Source: JAMXLO01 sp963812475
GTDB taxonomy: Bacteria > Pseudomonadota > Alphaproteobacteria > Acetobacterales > Acetobacteraceae
Reading direction: 5' to 3'
Assembly: GCA_963812475.1 (NCBI GenBank)
Contig: CAWEVI010000025.1
Coordinates: forward strand, 149,582 to 213,581
DNA length: 64,000 nt
The notes beneath the pieces were generated by a model. The model saw only the letters and a program-made list of their open reading frames with translations, did no database searches and had not been told where the DNA came from. Every line of letters starts with the position of its first letter. The stretch's first letter is position 1. Below are positions 24,936-33,051 of this stretch, one piece after another. The position numbers and the translations under genes are program-made.

Positions 24936-26450
24936 ATGCGTCTACTGCCGTTTTTCGCGAGCCTCGCCGCCCTGGCCGCGTACGCGCCGCATGCAGAGGG
25001 CCAGCAGGGCGAGACGCTGCGGATCGGTATGCGCGACGATCCCGACATCCTCGATCCGACCTTCTCTCGGACCTATGTCGGCACCGTGGTGATGACGGCG
25101 CTGTGCGACAAGCTGTTCGATTTTGACGCGAAGCTGAACATTGTTCCGGTGCTCGCCACCGGTCATGAATGGACCGACAGCGAGACGCTGCTGATCCGCC
25201 TGCGGCCTGACGTGCAGTTCCAAAACGGCGAAAAGTTCGACGCCGACGCCGTGAAGTATACGTTGGAGCGTTACCTGAACGCCAATGGCAGCTTCCGCCG
25301 CAGCGAGATTGGCGCAATGGACCATGTCGAGGTGATCGACACGTTGACCGTGCGGGTGGTGATGAAGCAGGCTTTCTCGCCGTTCGCCGCCATCCTGACC
25401 GACCGCGCCGGCATGATGCTTCCGCCCAAGGCAGCCGAGGCCGGCGGCAAGGATTTCGGCCTTCATCCGGTGTGTGCCGGTCCGTTTCGGTTCGTCGAAC
25501 GGGTGGCGCAGGACCACATCGCGCTGGAACGATTTCCCGGTTATTGGGACGCGGAACGCATCCACTACGACCGTGTCACCTATCGCATCATTCCCGACAG
25601 CAGCATCCGGTTGGCCAATCTTCAGGCCGGCAGGCTCGATCTGACGGAGATCGCGCCGCTGGACGCCGACGCGGTGAAGCGCGATCCGAAACTGTCGCTG
25701 GTGTCCGTGCCCAGCCTTGGCTACGGCGCGCTGACCATCAACACCGGCCAATATCCAAAGGCGGAAACTCCGCTCGGCCGCGACCCACGCGTGCGCCATG
25801 CCTTCGAACTTGCGCTGGACCGTGAGGCGCTGAGCCAGGTGGTCTATGGCGGCATGTATCAGCCCAATGCGCAGGCGACATCGGCGTTGAGTCCGCTCTA
25901 CGTCGAGGAGGTTGCGCCGCCGAAGCGTGACGTGGCCAAGGCGCGCGCCCTGCTGAAGGAAGCCGGCGTGAACGTGCCGCTGACCGTGCCGCTGATCGTT
26001 TACAACACGCCGCAGAATGTGCAGGCGGGCGAGGTCATCCAGTCGATGGCGGCTGAAGCGGGGTTCGCAGTCCAGGTCGACGCTATGGAGTTCGGCACGG
26101 CGATCGCAGCCGTCCAGCGCGGCGATTTCGCGGTGTCGCTCGGCGGCTGGTCCGGCCTGCTCGATACCGACAGCAATGCCTGGAGCTTCCTGCATACCGG
26201 TGGCGCGCTGAACATGGCGCGCTACTCGAACGCGACGGTCGATGCGCTGCTGGATCGCGCACGCGCGGTCAGCGAGACCCCGCAGCGTCGCGAGGCCTAC
26301 GAAGGGGTATGGCAGCAGGTGAGCAAGGACCTGCCGATCATCTACCTCTGGACGCCGCGCAACATTGTCGGTCTGTCGAGCAAGGTCGCCGGGTTCACGT
26401 TCCTGGCAGACGGCCTGCTGCGACCGCAGGACGTGCACCCGGCACGCTAG
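24936..26450 (+). CDS. ABC family-5 substrate-binding protein
   Basis: 504 residues. The ATG at 24936 has GAGG nine bases upstream and begins a typical signal peptide (MRLLPFFASLAALAAYAPHA). The mature protein has the family-5 start (LRIGMRDDPDILDP), then GHEWTDSETLLIRLRPDVQF. It is a periplasmic binding protein of the peptide/nickel/glutathione importer family. No permease or ATPase genes follow, so it is an orphan component that may feed another importer. It is divergent from the MucR-type gene. Confidence 0.87.
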   Translation: MRLLPFFASLAALAAYAPHAEGQQGETLRIGMRDDPDILDPTFSRTYVGTVVMTALCDKLFDFDAKLNIVPVLATGHEWTDSETLLIRLRPDVQFQNGEKFDADAVKYTLERYLNANGSFRRSEIGAMDHVEVIDTLTVRVVMKQAFSPFAAILTDRAGMMLPPKAAEAGGKDFGLHPVCAGPFRFVERVAQDHIALERFPGYWDAERIHYDRVTYRIIPDSSIRLANLQAGRLDLTEIAPLDADAVKRDPKLSLVSVPSLGYGALTINTGQYPKAETPLGRDPRVRHAFELALDREALSQVVYGGMYQPNAQATSALSPLYVEEVAPPKRDVAKARALLKEAGVNVPLTVPLIVYNTPQNVQAGEVIQSMAAEAGFAVQVDAMEFGTAIAAVQRGDFAVSLGGWSGLLDTDSNAWSFLHTGGALNMARYSNATVDALLDRARAVSETPQRREAYEGVWQQVSKDLPIIYLWTPRNIVGLSSKVAGFTFLADGLLRPQDVHPAR

Positions 26451-26557
26451 TTGCGGTCCATGTCGCTGCGGGTTCCGTTGCTGAGCGGATGTCGGCTAGT
26501 GTCGGCAGTCGTCGCTGCCGGGTTGGCATTGGCAGCATAACCAAGGGGTGACATCGG

Positions 26558-26869
26558 ATGATCAAGGTGAGCGTGCTCTACCCGGCCGGCGAGAGCAAAA
26601 AGTTTGACATGGACTACTATTGCAAGAGCCACATGCCGATGGTCGGGCAGAAACTGGGTTCCGCCTGCAAGAGCATGGCGGTCGAGCTTGGGCTCGGTGG
26701 AGGCGCTCCCGGCGAGCCGCCGACCTACGCCGCGATGGGCCATCTCTATTTCGACTCGATCGCGGAGTTCCAGGCCGCCTTTGCGCCGCACGCCGCGGCG
26801 ATCATGGCGGACATTCCGAACTACACCGACATCAAGCCGGTGATCCAGGTCAGCGAGGTGAAGATGTAG
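26558..26869 (+). CDS. EthD-domain protein
   Basis: 103 residues, a compact ferredoxin-like fold of the dimeric alpha/beta-barrel class. The pattern MIKVSVLYP, FDMDYYCKSHMPMV, YAAMGHLYFDSIAEFQAAF, IPNYTDIKPVIQVSEV matches EthD-type proteins. These are small accessory or oxidoreductase-like proteins of uncertain biochemistry. It is a free-standing gene with a hairpin directly at its stop. Confidence 0.85.
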   Translation: MIKVSVLYPAGESKKFDMDYYCKSHMPMVGQKLGSACKSMAVELGLGGGAPGEPPTYAAMGHLYFDSIAEFQAAFAPHAAAIMADIPNYTDIKPVIQVSEVKM

Positions 26870-26921
26870 CCCGCACGGGCCGGCGACGCGTCATCCCGAC
26901 CCCGAGATCCCGGCCGGGATG
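26869..26921. terminator. Hairpins between convergent genes
   Basis: Two inverted repeats fill the gap between converging genes: GCCCG-CA-CGGGC overlapping the EthD stop region (26869-26880), and CATCCCG...CGGGATG (26892-26921). They are probably a shared terminator; no long T-run. Confidence 0.45.
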
Positions 26922-26937
26922 CCGCGTGGTCCGGGCG

Positions 26938-27747
26938 TCAAGCCGCACCCTGCGCACGCCCGATCAGACCACGCTGCGGGTCGTAGCCGATCGCGGCGAG
27001 CAGGAAGAACAGCAGCCCGCAGCCGATCACCACCGCGGCGGCGGTTGCGTTGAACATCCCATACAATGAAAATCGGATCAGTTCGACGCAATAGGTGAAC
27101 GGATTGACTTCGGCCAGCCAATAGACCGCCATCGCGCCGCTCTCGCGCAGCTTCCACAGCGGATACAGCGCCGATGATATGAAGAACATCGGGAAGATCA
27201 CGAAGTTCATGGTGCCGGCGAAGTTCTCCATTTGGCGGATGTAAACCGACAGCAGCAGCCCGAGTGACCCGAGCATCAAACCCGACGCTATGAATGCCGG
27301 CAGAACGTACAGCCAGCCCACCAGTGGAACATCGACATCGAACAGCCGGCTGATTGCCAGAAAGATGTATGCCTGAATTACTGCCAGCGTGGTGCCTGCC
27401 GCGAGCTTGCACAACAACAGGTACCAGCGTGGCAGCGGAGCCGTCAGCAGCAGCCGCATGATTCCCATCTCGCGGTCGTACACCATCGACAGCGACGATT
27501 GCATGCCGTGGAACAAAAGGACGATGCCCAGGAGACCTGGCACGATGTAATCCTGGTAGAGGATGTAGGTGCGATAGGGCGGGATGATCGATACGCCGAA
27601 CACGTTCTGAAATCCCGCGGCGAACACGACCAGCCACAGCGTTGGCCGTACCAAGGCCGACAGCAGCCGGCCGCGCTGATGCACGAACTTCACGACCTCG
27701 CGGCTGGTCATCGCGACGAGCGCACGGCCCATATGGGCTGCCACCAT
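26938..27747 (-). CDS. ABC-2 type permease of the PQQ alcohol-dehydrogenase-associated system
   Basis: 269 residues with six hydrophobic segments and the ABC-2 signature region (SSLSMVYDREMGIMRLLLTAPLP, then LCKLAAGTTLAVIQAY). It lies beside the ATP-binding, periplasmic-binding and beta-propeller genes that recur next to PQQ-dependent alcohol dehydrogenases, so I assign it to that transporter. Substrate and direction are not known for this system; ABC-2 permeases usually export. It follows the periplasmic protein gene by six bases. Confidence 0.82.
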   Translation of the reverse strand: MVAAHMGRALVAMTSREVVKFVHQRGRLLSALVRPTLWLVVFAAGFQNVFGVSIIPPYRTYILYQDYIVPGLLGIVLLFHGMQSSLSMVYDREMGIMRLLLTAPLPRWYLLLCKLAAGTTLAVIQAYIFLAISRLFDVDVPLVGWLYVLPAFIASGLMLGSLGLLLSVYIRQMENFAGTMNFVIFPMFFISSALYPLWKLRESGAMAVYWLAEVNPFTYCVELIRFSLYGMFNATAAAVVIGCGLLFFLLAAIGYDPQRGLIGRAQGAA

Positions 27748-27753
27748 GACGCG

Positions 27754-28989
27754 TCAGCCGCCGCCCAGATGGCACGGCGTTTCCGGTTGATCATCGCCAA
27801 GCGTGTCGAGTTCGTTGGTCGCATGCAGAAAGCCGGGCAGGGGAGCCGAGGCCACCACGGCGTCGCTGGTCGATAGCAGGATCGCCTGACGAAGCTGGTG
27901 ATCCCACGGTCGCACACTGACCGCCAATCCCTTGACGCCATCGTAGGACGCATCGCTCAGGATCTGTGGCGTCAGCTTGCCGAAGTCGCCGCTGCGCGTG
28001 CGCAGTGCCGCCGTGGTCACCAGCTTCGTCGCAATCCACGCCGACCAGTCGAGCCCGGTCATGTGCCGTCCCGCCTTTGCGACGAAGCGGTTGATGAGTT
28101 GCGGCGCGCCATAGCGTTCCCACGTCCAGTTCCAGGCATCGGCTGTCAGGCCCACCGACCCGATCACGGGGCGCGGACGTGTGGTGCGATACGGTACCGA
28201 GCGTGCGAACTCCTGATCCGGATCGGTATCGGCGACGAACACCACGTCGTAGTCCCGATTGGTGGCGGTCAGCAGGCCGATGTCGTTCTGTTCGCGCTCG
28301 CGCGGATCGTTGCCCAGTTTGAACGGTACGCGGTCGGCGACGCGTGCGCCAAACTTCTTCGCCGACCGGTCGAACGCATCGGCCAGCACCGCGTCGTCCG
28401 GCCGTGGCCCTTGCAGTACCAGCACATTCCGCCACTTTCGAAACACCAGATACTGCGCCAGCGCGTCCGTTGTCATCGCCAGACTGGGAACCGTGTGCAC
28501 GATGTCCGCCGAGCATGTGTCGCGTCGCAACCAGTCATCCGGCGCCGTCGCATTCAACAGCAGGATATCCTTGCCATGCACCGCCTGCGCCAGCAGCCTG
28601 ACCGCGTCGCCCGGAAGATCAAGCACGAAGAAATGGATGTTGTGCTCCTGCAACGCAGCCAGAACCGCCGGCGCAACATCGTCCGCGGTGTTCACCGTGA
28701 TTCGCGCGACAGCGAAAGCTCGGTGAATCACCGTGCTGAGCGGCTTTGTTTCGTCGAGTGCAACCTCGACCGCGGGATACGGTCGGTCGCGGGTGGCAAG
28801 CACCATGTGCTCGGCGCCGCGGATGGGCGCATAGCGTGCGTCGTCGGCGATTTCGACGTAACCGATCGTCAGCGTTTCGGTCGTTTGCGCCATCGTTTCA
28901 TGCGCGGCCACGACGTGACATAGGCACAACACGGCCAGCCACACCGCCATGCCGGACAATCGAACCCTCAGTCGGGTTTGGTCAGTCAT
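27754..28989 (-). CDS. Periplasmic binding-like protein of the PQQ-associated ABC system
   Basis: 411 residues. A hydrophobic signal (MAVWLAVLCLCHVVAAH) sits about 13 residues in, so the true start may be that internal ATG. The mature part begins LTIGYVEIADDARYAP and has a type-I periplasmic binding-protein fold similar to branched amino acid receptors. This family is known from gene neighbourhoods of PQQ-linked ethanol/methanol oxidation. Its 3' neighbour is the ABC-2 permease, and its start overlaps the beta-propeller gene by eight bases. Confidence 0.82.
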   Translation of the reverse strand: MTDQTRLRVRLSGMAVWLAVLCLCHVVAAHETMAQTTETLTIGYVEIADDARYAPIRGAEHMVLATRDRPYPAVEVALDETKPLSTVIHRAFAVARITVNTADDVAPAVLAALQEHNIHFFVLDLPGDAVRLLAQAVHGKDILLLNATAPDDWLRRDTCSADIVHTVPSLAMTTDALAQYLVFRKWRNVLVLQGPRPDDAVLADAFDRSAKKFGARVADRVPFKLGNDPREREQNDIGLLTATNRDYDVVFVADTDPDQEFARSVPYRTTRPRPVIGSVGLTADAWNWTWERYGAPQLINRFVAKAGRHMTGLDWSAWIATKLVTTAALRTRSGDFGKLTPQILSDASYDGVKGLAVSVRPWDHQLRQAILLSTSDAVVASAPLPGFLHATNELDTLGDDQPETPCHLGGG

Positions 28990-29966
28990 CGATCACTATG
29001 GCATACGGTGTCCGCCCGACCGGTACCGACGCGGTGGCCTTGCCACTCGCAACGTCCACCACCGTCATGTCGTCGCCAAGTCCATTCGCTACGTACAACG
29101 TCTTCTCATCGCGGCTCAGTGCAATGCCCCACGCCCGATCGCCGACCAGCACGTAGCCGGTCACTTTGCGGGTTGCGACATCGACGATCGCAACATGGTT
29201 CGCATGGCCCAAGGTAACGTAGGCAGTCTTGCCGTCCGCCGTCATGACCAGGCCGACCGGCGTCACGTCCGTCTTGCGCATTCCAGGCGGCAGAAAGGAG
29301 ATATGCTCTGTCGCCGCATCGGTCGCGCGATCGATGATCCAGACCTCGCCCGACAGTTCCGTGGACACCCATAATTCCTTGCCACCGGGTGTTGCGGCAA
29401 ACCGGCGCGGCCGGGTGCCGGTCACGATACTGTCACTGACAAAGCCATCCTCGGCCTTGATCACGTGGACCAGGTCGGCGACTTCCGAGGCGACATAGAG
29501 CGTGGTCTTGTCGGAGCTCAGCAGCACACCTTCAGGTTCGGCGCCGGTTGGAACCTCCTTGATGGTAATGTTCTGCGCCATGTCGATGATCGACAGCGAG
29601 GAATTCTCCTCATTCGACACATAAAGCCGTTGGCGTGGCTCATCGATGGCGAACGCCTCCGGGCTGCGGCCTGTCGCAATCTTGCCGACCACCGCGAACG
29701 TCGCGACGTTCGATCACGTCGATCACGTCGTCATCGCCGCAGGCGGCATAGAGCAGCGTATGATCAGCATTGAAATGCATGTCGCGTGGCCGGCCCGCCG
29801 TCTGGATATCCTTCACCACTTTCAGGCTTCCAGGATCGAGCACGATGATGTTGTTGCTTCGCTCGTTGCTGACGAAGATCAGTCCGGTGCCCTTCGCGTG
29901 CAGCGGTGACGCCGCCAGAAGCGTGGCGAGAGCGAGCATGGCGGGTATGGGTCGGGAAGGACGCAT
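28982..29966 (-). CDS. YVTN beta-propeller protein of the PQQ cluster, frameshifted
   Basis: About 327 residues when repaired. It has a signal peptide (MLALATLLAASPLHA) and then repeated YVTN-like blades: IFVSNERSNNIIVLD, LYVSNEENSSLSIID, LYVASEVADLVHVI, AYVTLGHANHVAIVD, LYVANGLGDDMTVVD. It is a periplasmic seven-bladed propeller of the type linked to PQQ-dependent catabolism. The first blades and the rest are in different frames; dropping one base at TTCG 29709-29712 restores DDDVIDVIDVATF-AVVGKIATG. Role unknown; perhaps a scaffold or cofactor-handling protein. Confidence 0.8.
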
Positions 29967-29990
29967 GCGACGATCTGCATCAGTTTCATG

Positions 29991-30000
29991 GTAACGTTAC
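29991..30000. promoter_or_regulatory. 10-base palindrome in divergent intergenic region
   Basis: GTAACGTTAC, a perfect palindrome, lies in the 127-base space between the divergent beta-propeller and ABC ATPase genes, 25 bases from the propeller start. Its position suits an operator controlling both arms of the PQQ cluster. The evidence is position and symmetry only. Confidence 0.3.
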
Positions 30001-30093
30001 GTGCATACCCATCTTGCGTCGCGTGTGTGTGTCGAACAAGCTTAGCTGGCGCAGCGTTAGGCGGCAAGCGCGTCCGATGGATCAGGAAACTGC

Positions 30094-30867
30094 ATGACCC
30101 AATTGCCAGTACCGGGAACCGCCGCGCCCGCATTACGGGTCCGTAATATCGTGAAGGACTACGGTCGGAGACATGCACTCGACGGCGTGACGCTGACGGT
30201 GCACCCGGGCGAGTTCGTCGCGTTGCTTGGGCCGAACGGCGCCGGCAAGACCACCCTGTTCCAACTTCTATCCGGTTTGTTCACGCCTGATTCGGGACAG
30301 GTCGAGGTCATGGGTCACGACATGCGGCGAAATCCGGTCCCAGCCCTGGCCGACCTCGGCATCGTGTTCCAGCAGACAACGCTAGACCCCGAACTGTCGG
30401 TTGTCGCAAACCTGCTGTTTCATGCCGGCCTGCATGGTATGCCGCATGCCATCGCCAAAGCCCGCATCGGCACCGAGTTGCAACGCATTGGTCTCGCCGA
30501 CCGTGCCAAGGATCGTGTGCGCACGCTCAGCGGCGGCAACCGGCGTCGCGTCGAGCTGGCGCGGGCTTTGTTGCACGCGCCGCGCATCCTGCTGATGGAT
30601 GAACCAACCGTCGGTCTGGACCCCGCAAGCAGGCGCGATCTGATAAGACTTGTACGCAAGGTGCGAGACGAGCAGGGGATCGCCATTCTCTGGGCAACGC
30701 ACCTTTGCGAGGAGGCGGCCAGCACTGACCGCGTGATTGTATTGCACCAGGGCAAGGTGCTGCGCGACACAACTCCGGCGGCGATGCTCGCCGAGGCGGG
30801 CGTTGCTGGACTGGAAGAGGCGTTCATCCTGCTCATCGGCAATCCGGCTGCGGAGGCAGCCGCGTGA
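30094..30867 (+). CDS. ABC ATPase of the PQQ-associated system
   Basis: 257 residues. Walker A GPNGAGKT (46-53), signature LSGGNRRRV and Walker B LLMDEPTVGLD are intact, with the switch His in WATHLCEE. This is the single-domain ATPase type that pairs with ABC-2 permeases; here the partner is the permease at 26938-27747, encoded on the other strand. Its stop overlaps the start of a pentapeptide-repeat gene (GTGA), so the two are translationally coupled. Confidence 0.88.
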   Translation: MTQLPVPGTAAPALRVRNIVKDYGRRHALDGVTLTVHPGEFVALLGPNGAGKTTLFQLLSGLFTPDSGQVEVMGHDMRRNPVPALADLGIVFQQTTLDPELSVVANLLFHAGLHGMPHAIAKARIGTELQRIGLADRAKDRVRTLSGGNRRRVELARALLHAPRILLMDEPTVGLDPASRRDLIRLVRKVRDEQGIAILWATHLCEEAASTDRVIVLHQGKVLRDTTPAAMLAEAGVAGLEEAFILLIGNPAAEAAA

Positions 30868-31622
30868 CAAGGTCGCAATGGTTTGTGGGTGTTGCGTTGG
30901 CGTGCGGGATCGCGACCGCAAAGGCTGACGATCGGGACGCGTTCCTGACCAAACAGACACAGGACTGCGCAAACTGCGATCTGGCGGGTTTGAAGCTCAA
31001 CCGATCCAAACTGAACGGCGCCAAACTGAGCGGCAGCAACTTCGCGGGGTCGGAACTGTTCCGCAGCTCGCTGGAGCACGCCGACCTGAGCAACGCCAAC
31101 CTGACGGAGGTCGATCTGGATCGCGCCGACCTCAAATGGGCAAATCTCGCGGGCGCAAACATGTCTGGCGCGCTGCTGTTCGAGGCTGACCTGTCAGGTG
31201 CCGACATGGTCAAGGCAAACCTTACGGAAGCACATATGGGGCGGGCAAAACTCGTTCAGGCGAACCTGGAAGGTGCCAATCTGGCCGGCGCGGACCTGAC
31301 CGAAGCGCGGCTGGCCGGCGCGAAACTCGCCGGTGTCGACCTGCGTGGTGTGCGACTGAATGGACAGAGCCTGCGCGATCTGGACCTGCACGGCGCAAAC
31401 TTCGCGATGTCGGACATGATCGAGGTTGACCTGCGCGGCGCCAACCTGCGCGATGCCAATCTGACGGGCGTCAATCTCCGCGGCGCCAATCTGCACGGCG
31501 CCGATCTCACCGGTGCCGATCTGCAAGGGGCGGATCTGTTGACCGCCATCCTGACGGACGCACAACTGGGGGGCGCCAGGTTCACCGGCGCGATCATGCC
31601 GGACGGTCATCACAGCGAATAG
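30864..31622 (+). CDS. Secreted pentapeptide-repeat protein
   Basis: 252 residues. A signal peptide (QWFVGVALACGIATAKA) is followed by DCANCDL and then almost uninterrupted A(D/N)LXX pentapeptides from about residue 35 to 245, enough for about ten coils of a right-handed quadrilateral beta-helix. A CXXC pair lies just before the helix. It starts on a GTG that overlaps the stop of the ABC ATPase. Pentapeptide proteins often act as rigid binding surfaces; a periplasmic one coupled to the PQQ-associated transporter may bind the transported molecule or a dehydrogenase. Confidence 0.85.
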   Translation: MTRSQWFVGVALACGIATAKADDRDAFLTKQTQDCANCDLAGLKLNRSKLNGAKLSGSNFAGSELFRSSLEHADLSNANLTEVDLDRADLKWANLAGANMSGALLFEADLSGADMVKANLTEAHMGRAKLVQANLEGANLAGADLTEARLAGAKLAGVDLRGVRLNGQSLRDLDLHGANFAMSDMIEVDLRGANLRDANLTGVNLRGANLHGADLTGADLQGADLLTAILTDAQLGGARFTGAIMPDGHHSE

Positions 31623-31699
31623 CAACGCGCTCGTTCGTCGGAATGGCCCGGCTTGTCCAGGCCATGACGTGTGGGCCGTTGGCGTGGGTCGGCCGCGCG

Positions 31700-32434
31700 T
31701 CAATCCGGCTTGAGCGACGGGTCCATTATTTCCAAACGTGTCGAACTCTCGAACTGGCCGGGTCGGAACTCTTTCGTTGCCGGGTCGTAGTCCGTCTGGC
31801 CAGGTTTACGCAGCAGTCGCGCCTGCATTACCAAATGGTGCTCTGGCGTCGTTTTTTCGCAGCGCTGCTTGATGAAGATCTTGCCCACCGGCGTCTCGCC
31901 TGGCTCCGCGGGCAGTTCGATGCAGGTCCACCCCTCCTCGCCGTAATGGGCGATGACGCGCAAGCGGAGAAGCTGCGCCATGCGCCGCAGCGACAACGGC
32001 GCGCGCGGGTCGGTGACGATGCGGATTTCTTGTGCAATGCCGGCGTCATTGAACAGCACCGACAGGATCACCGGATGGCCCGCGACGCGCGTACCATTTG
32101 CCTCGCTGGGCAGCGTAGGATCGCCGAACGCCTTCGCCTGGTATGCCTGCTGCTCGTCGAAGCGGACATAGACCTCGTGCAATCCGCTCGCTTCGGGGCG
32201 GCATTCGTGAAAATCCGCCCAGCCAGACAAAGGCGCACGCGGTGGTCCGCCATTGCTGCCACAGGCAAAGTCGTCAAAGCCGTCGGCGGACATCGTGGCG
32301 GCCTGCATTCCCAGCCTGAGCCCGCGCAACTCGCCGCGGTCCTCATCGGCCGCTACGGCTGCAGCAGTCATCGCAAGGGCGAATACGACAGCCAGTACGC
32401 GGCCTCGCAATGCCGGTGCCCGAGTGCCGATCAC
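31700..32434 (-). CDS. Exported protein of unknown function
   Basis: 244 residues from a GTG; an N-terminal signal (GRVLAVVFALAMTAAAVAAD) is clear. The mature protein starts GLRLGMQAATM, a pattern seen in small secreted proteins that compare two sub-domains, and contains four cysteines. No catalytic motif is recognised. It lies 10 bases after the cytochrome c gene in the direction of transcription, so it is probably the last gene of the dehydrogenase operon. The ribosome binding site is weak and the start uncertain. Confidence 0.65.
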   Translation of the reverse strand: MIGTRAPALRGRVLAVVFALAMTAAAVAADEDRGELRGLRLGMQAATMSADGFDDFACGSNGGPPRAPLSGWADFHECRPEASGLHEVYVRFDEQQAYQAKAFGDPTLPSEANGTRVAGHPVILSVLFNDAGIAQEIRIVTDPRAPLSLRRMAQLLRLRVIAHYGEEGWTCIELPAEPGETPVGKIFIKQRCEKTTPEHHLVMQARLLRKPGQTDYDPATKEFRPGQFESSTRLEIMDPSLKPD

Positions 32435-32444
32435 GTTCGGTAAG

Positions 32445-32966
32445 CTAATTCTTGAAGGTGTCGCATTCCTTCGTCTCGGTGCCCCAGAAATAGACGCACT
32501 CCTCAAGCGTGGCGGGACCTCGACCCTTGATCTTCGCCTCGAGGAAGGCCACCACGGCCTGCACCTCACGCGGGGCCAGAAAACTCACCGCCTGCGGCGG
32601 CGCCTTGTCGCCCAGGTCCGCACGCGTGAGATCGTAGCAGCGCTTGTCGGTGTACGCGAACTGATCGTGGTAAGGCATGCCCGTCCCAGGTCGGCCGCAA
32701 CGTATCGTCTCAATGAGCTGGTCGTGATCCAATTGGGTCTTGCGCAGCGACAGAGCGATGCCGCCATAGCCCTGATCGCCGTTGCCGTCCCAGCGATGGC
32801 AGAACAGGCATGTCGCCTTCGATTTGTAGATCTCCTTGCCGAAGTCGACCTGCCGTTGCTCGGCGGTCTGCGCAATGGCGGCGTCGGCGAGCAGACTCAG
32901 CATCGTCAGCAGGACGATCAGGCGGCCGCAGCACCCGCGACTGATCATGCAAAATCTGCTCATCAT
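32445..32966 (-). CDS. c-type cytochrome, PQQ dehydrogenase electron acceptor
   Basis: 173 residues from one of two adjacent ATGs. It has a hydrophobic signal (RLIVLLTMLSLLADAAIA), one haem-binding CLFCH, and a later methionine ligand candidate in GRPGTGMPYHDQF. The MPYHDQFAY region resembles the cytochromes that accompany methanol/ethanol-family PQQ dehydrogenases. It is encoded directly downstream of the two dehydrogenase genes. Inferred role: periplasmic acceptor passing electrons to a terminal oxidase. Confidence 0.82.
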   Translation of the reverse strand: MMSRFCMISRGCCGRLIVLLTMLSLLADAAIAQTAEQRQVDFGKEIYKSKATCLFCHRWDGNGDQGYGGIALSLRKTQLDHDQLIETIRCGRPGTGMPYHDQFAYTDKRCYDLTRADLGDKAPPQAVSFLAPREVQAVVAFLEAKIKGRGPATLEECVYFWGTETKECDTFKN

Positions 32967-33051
32967 CCGTCTCTTCCCTTGGCTCGGCACGAAAAATGAG
33001 CGGCAGACCGGCTGTTCCGGTCCGCCGCCCCACGCAGCCAATCTGCGGCTG

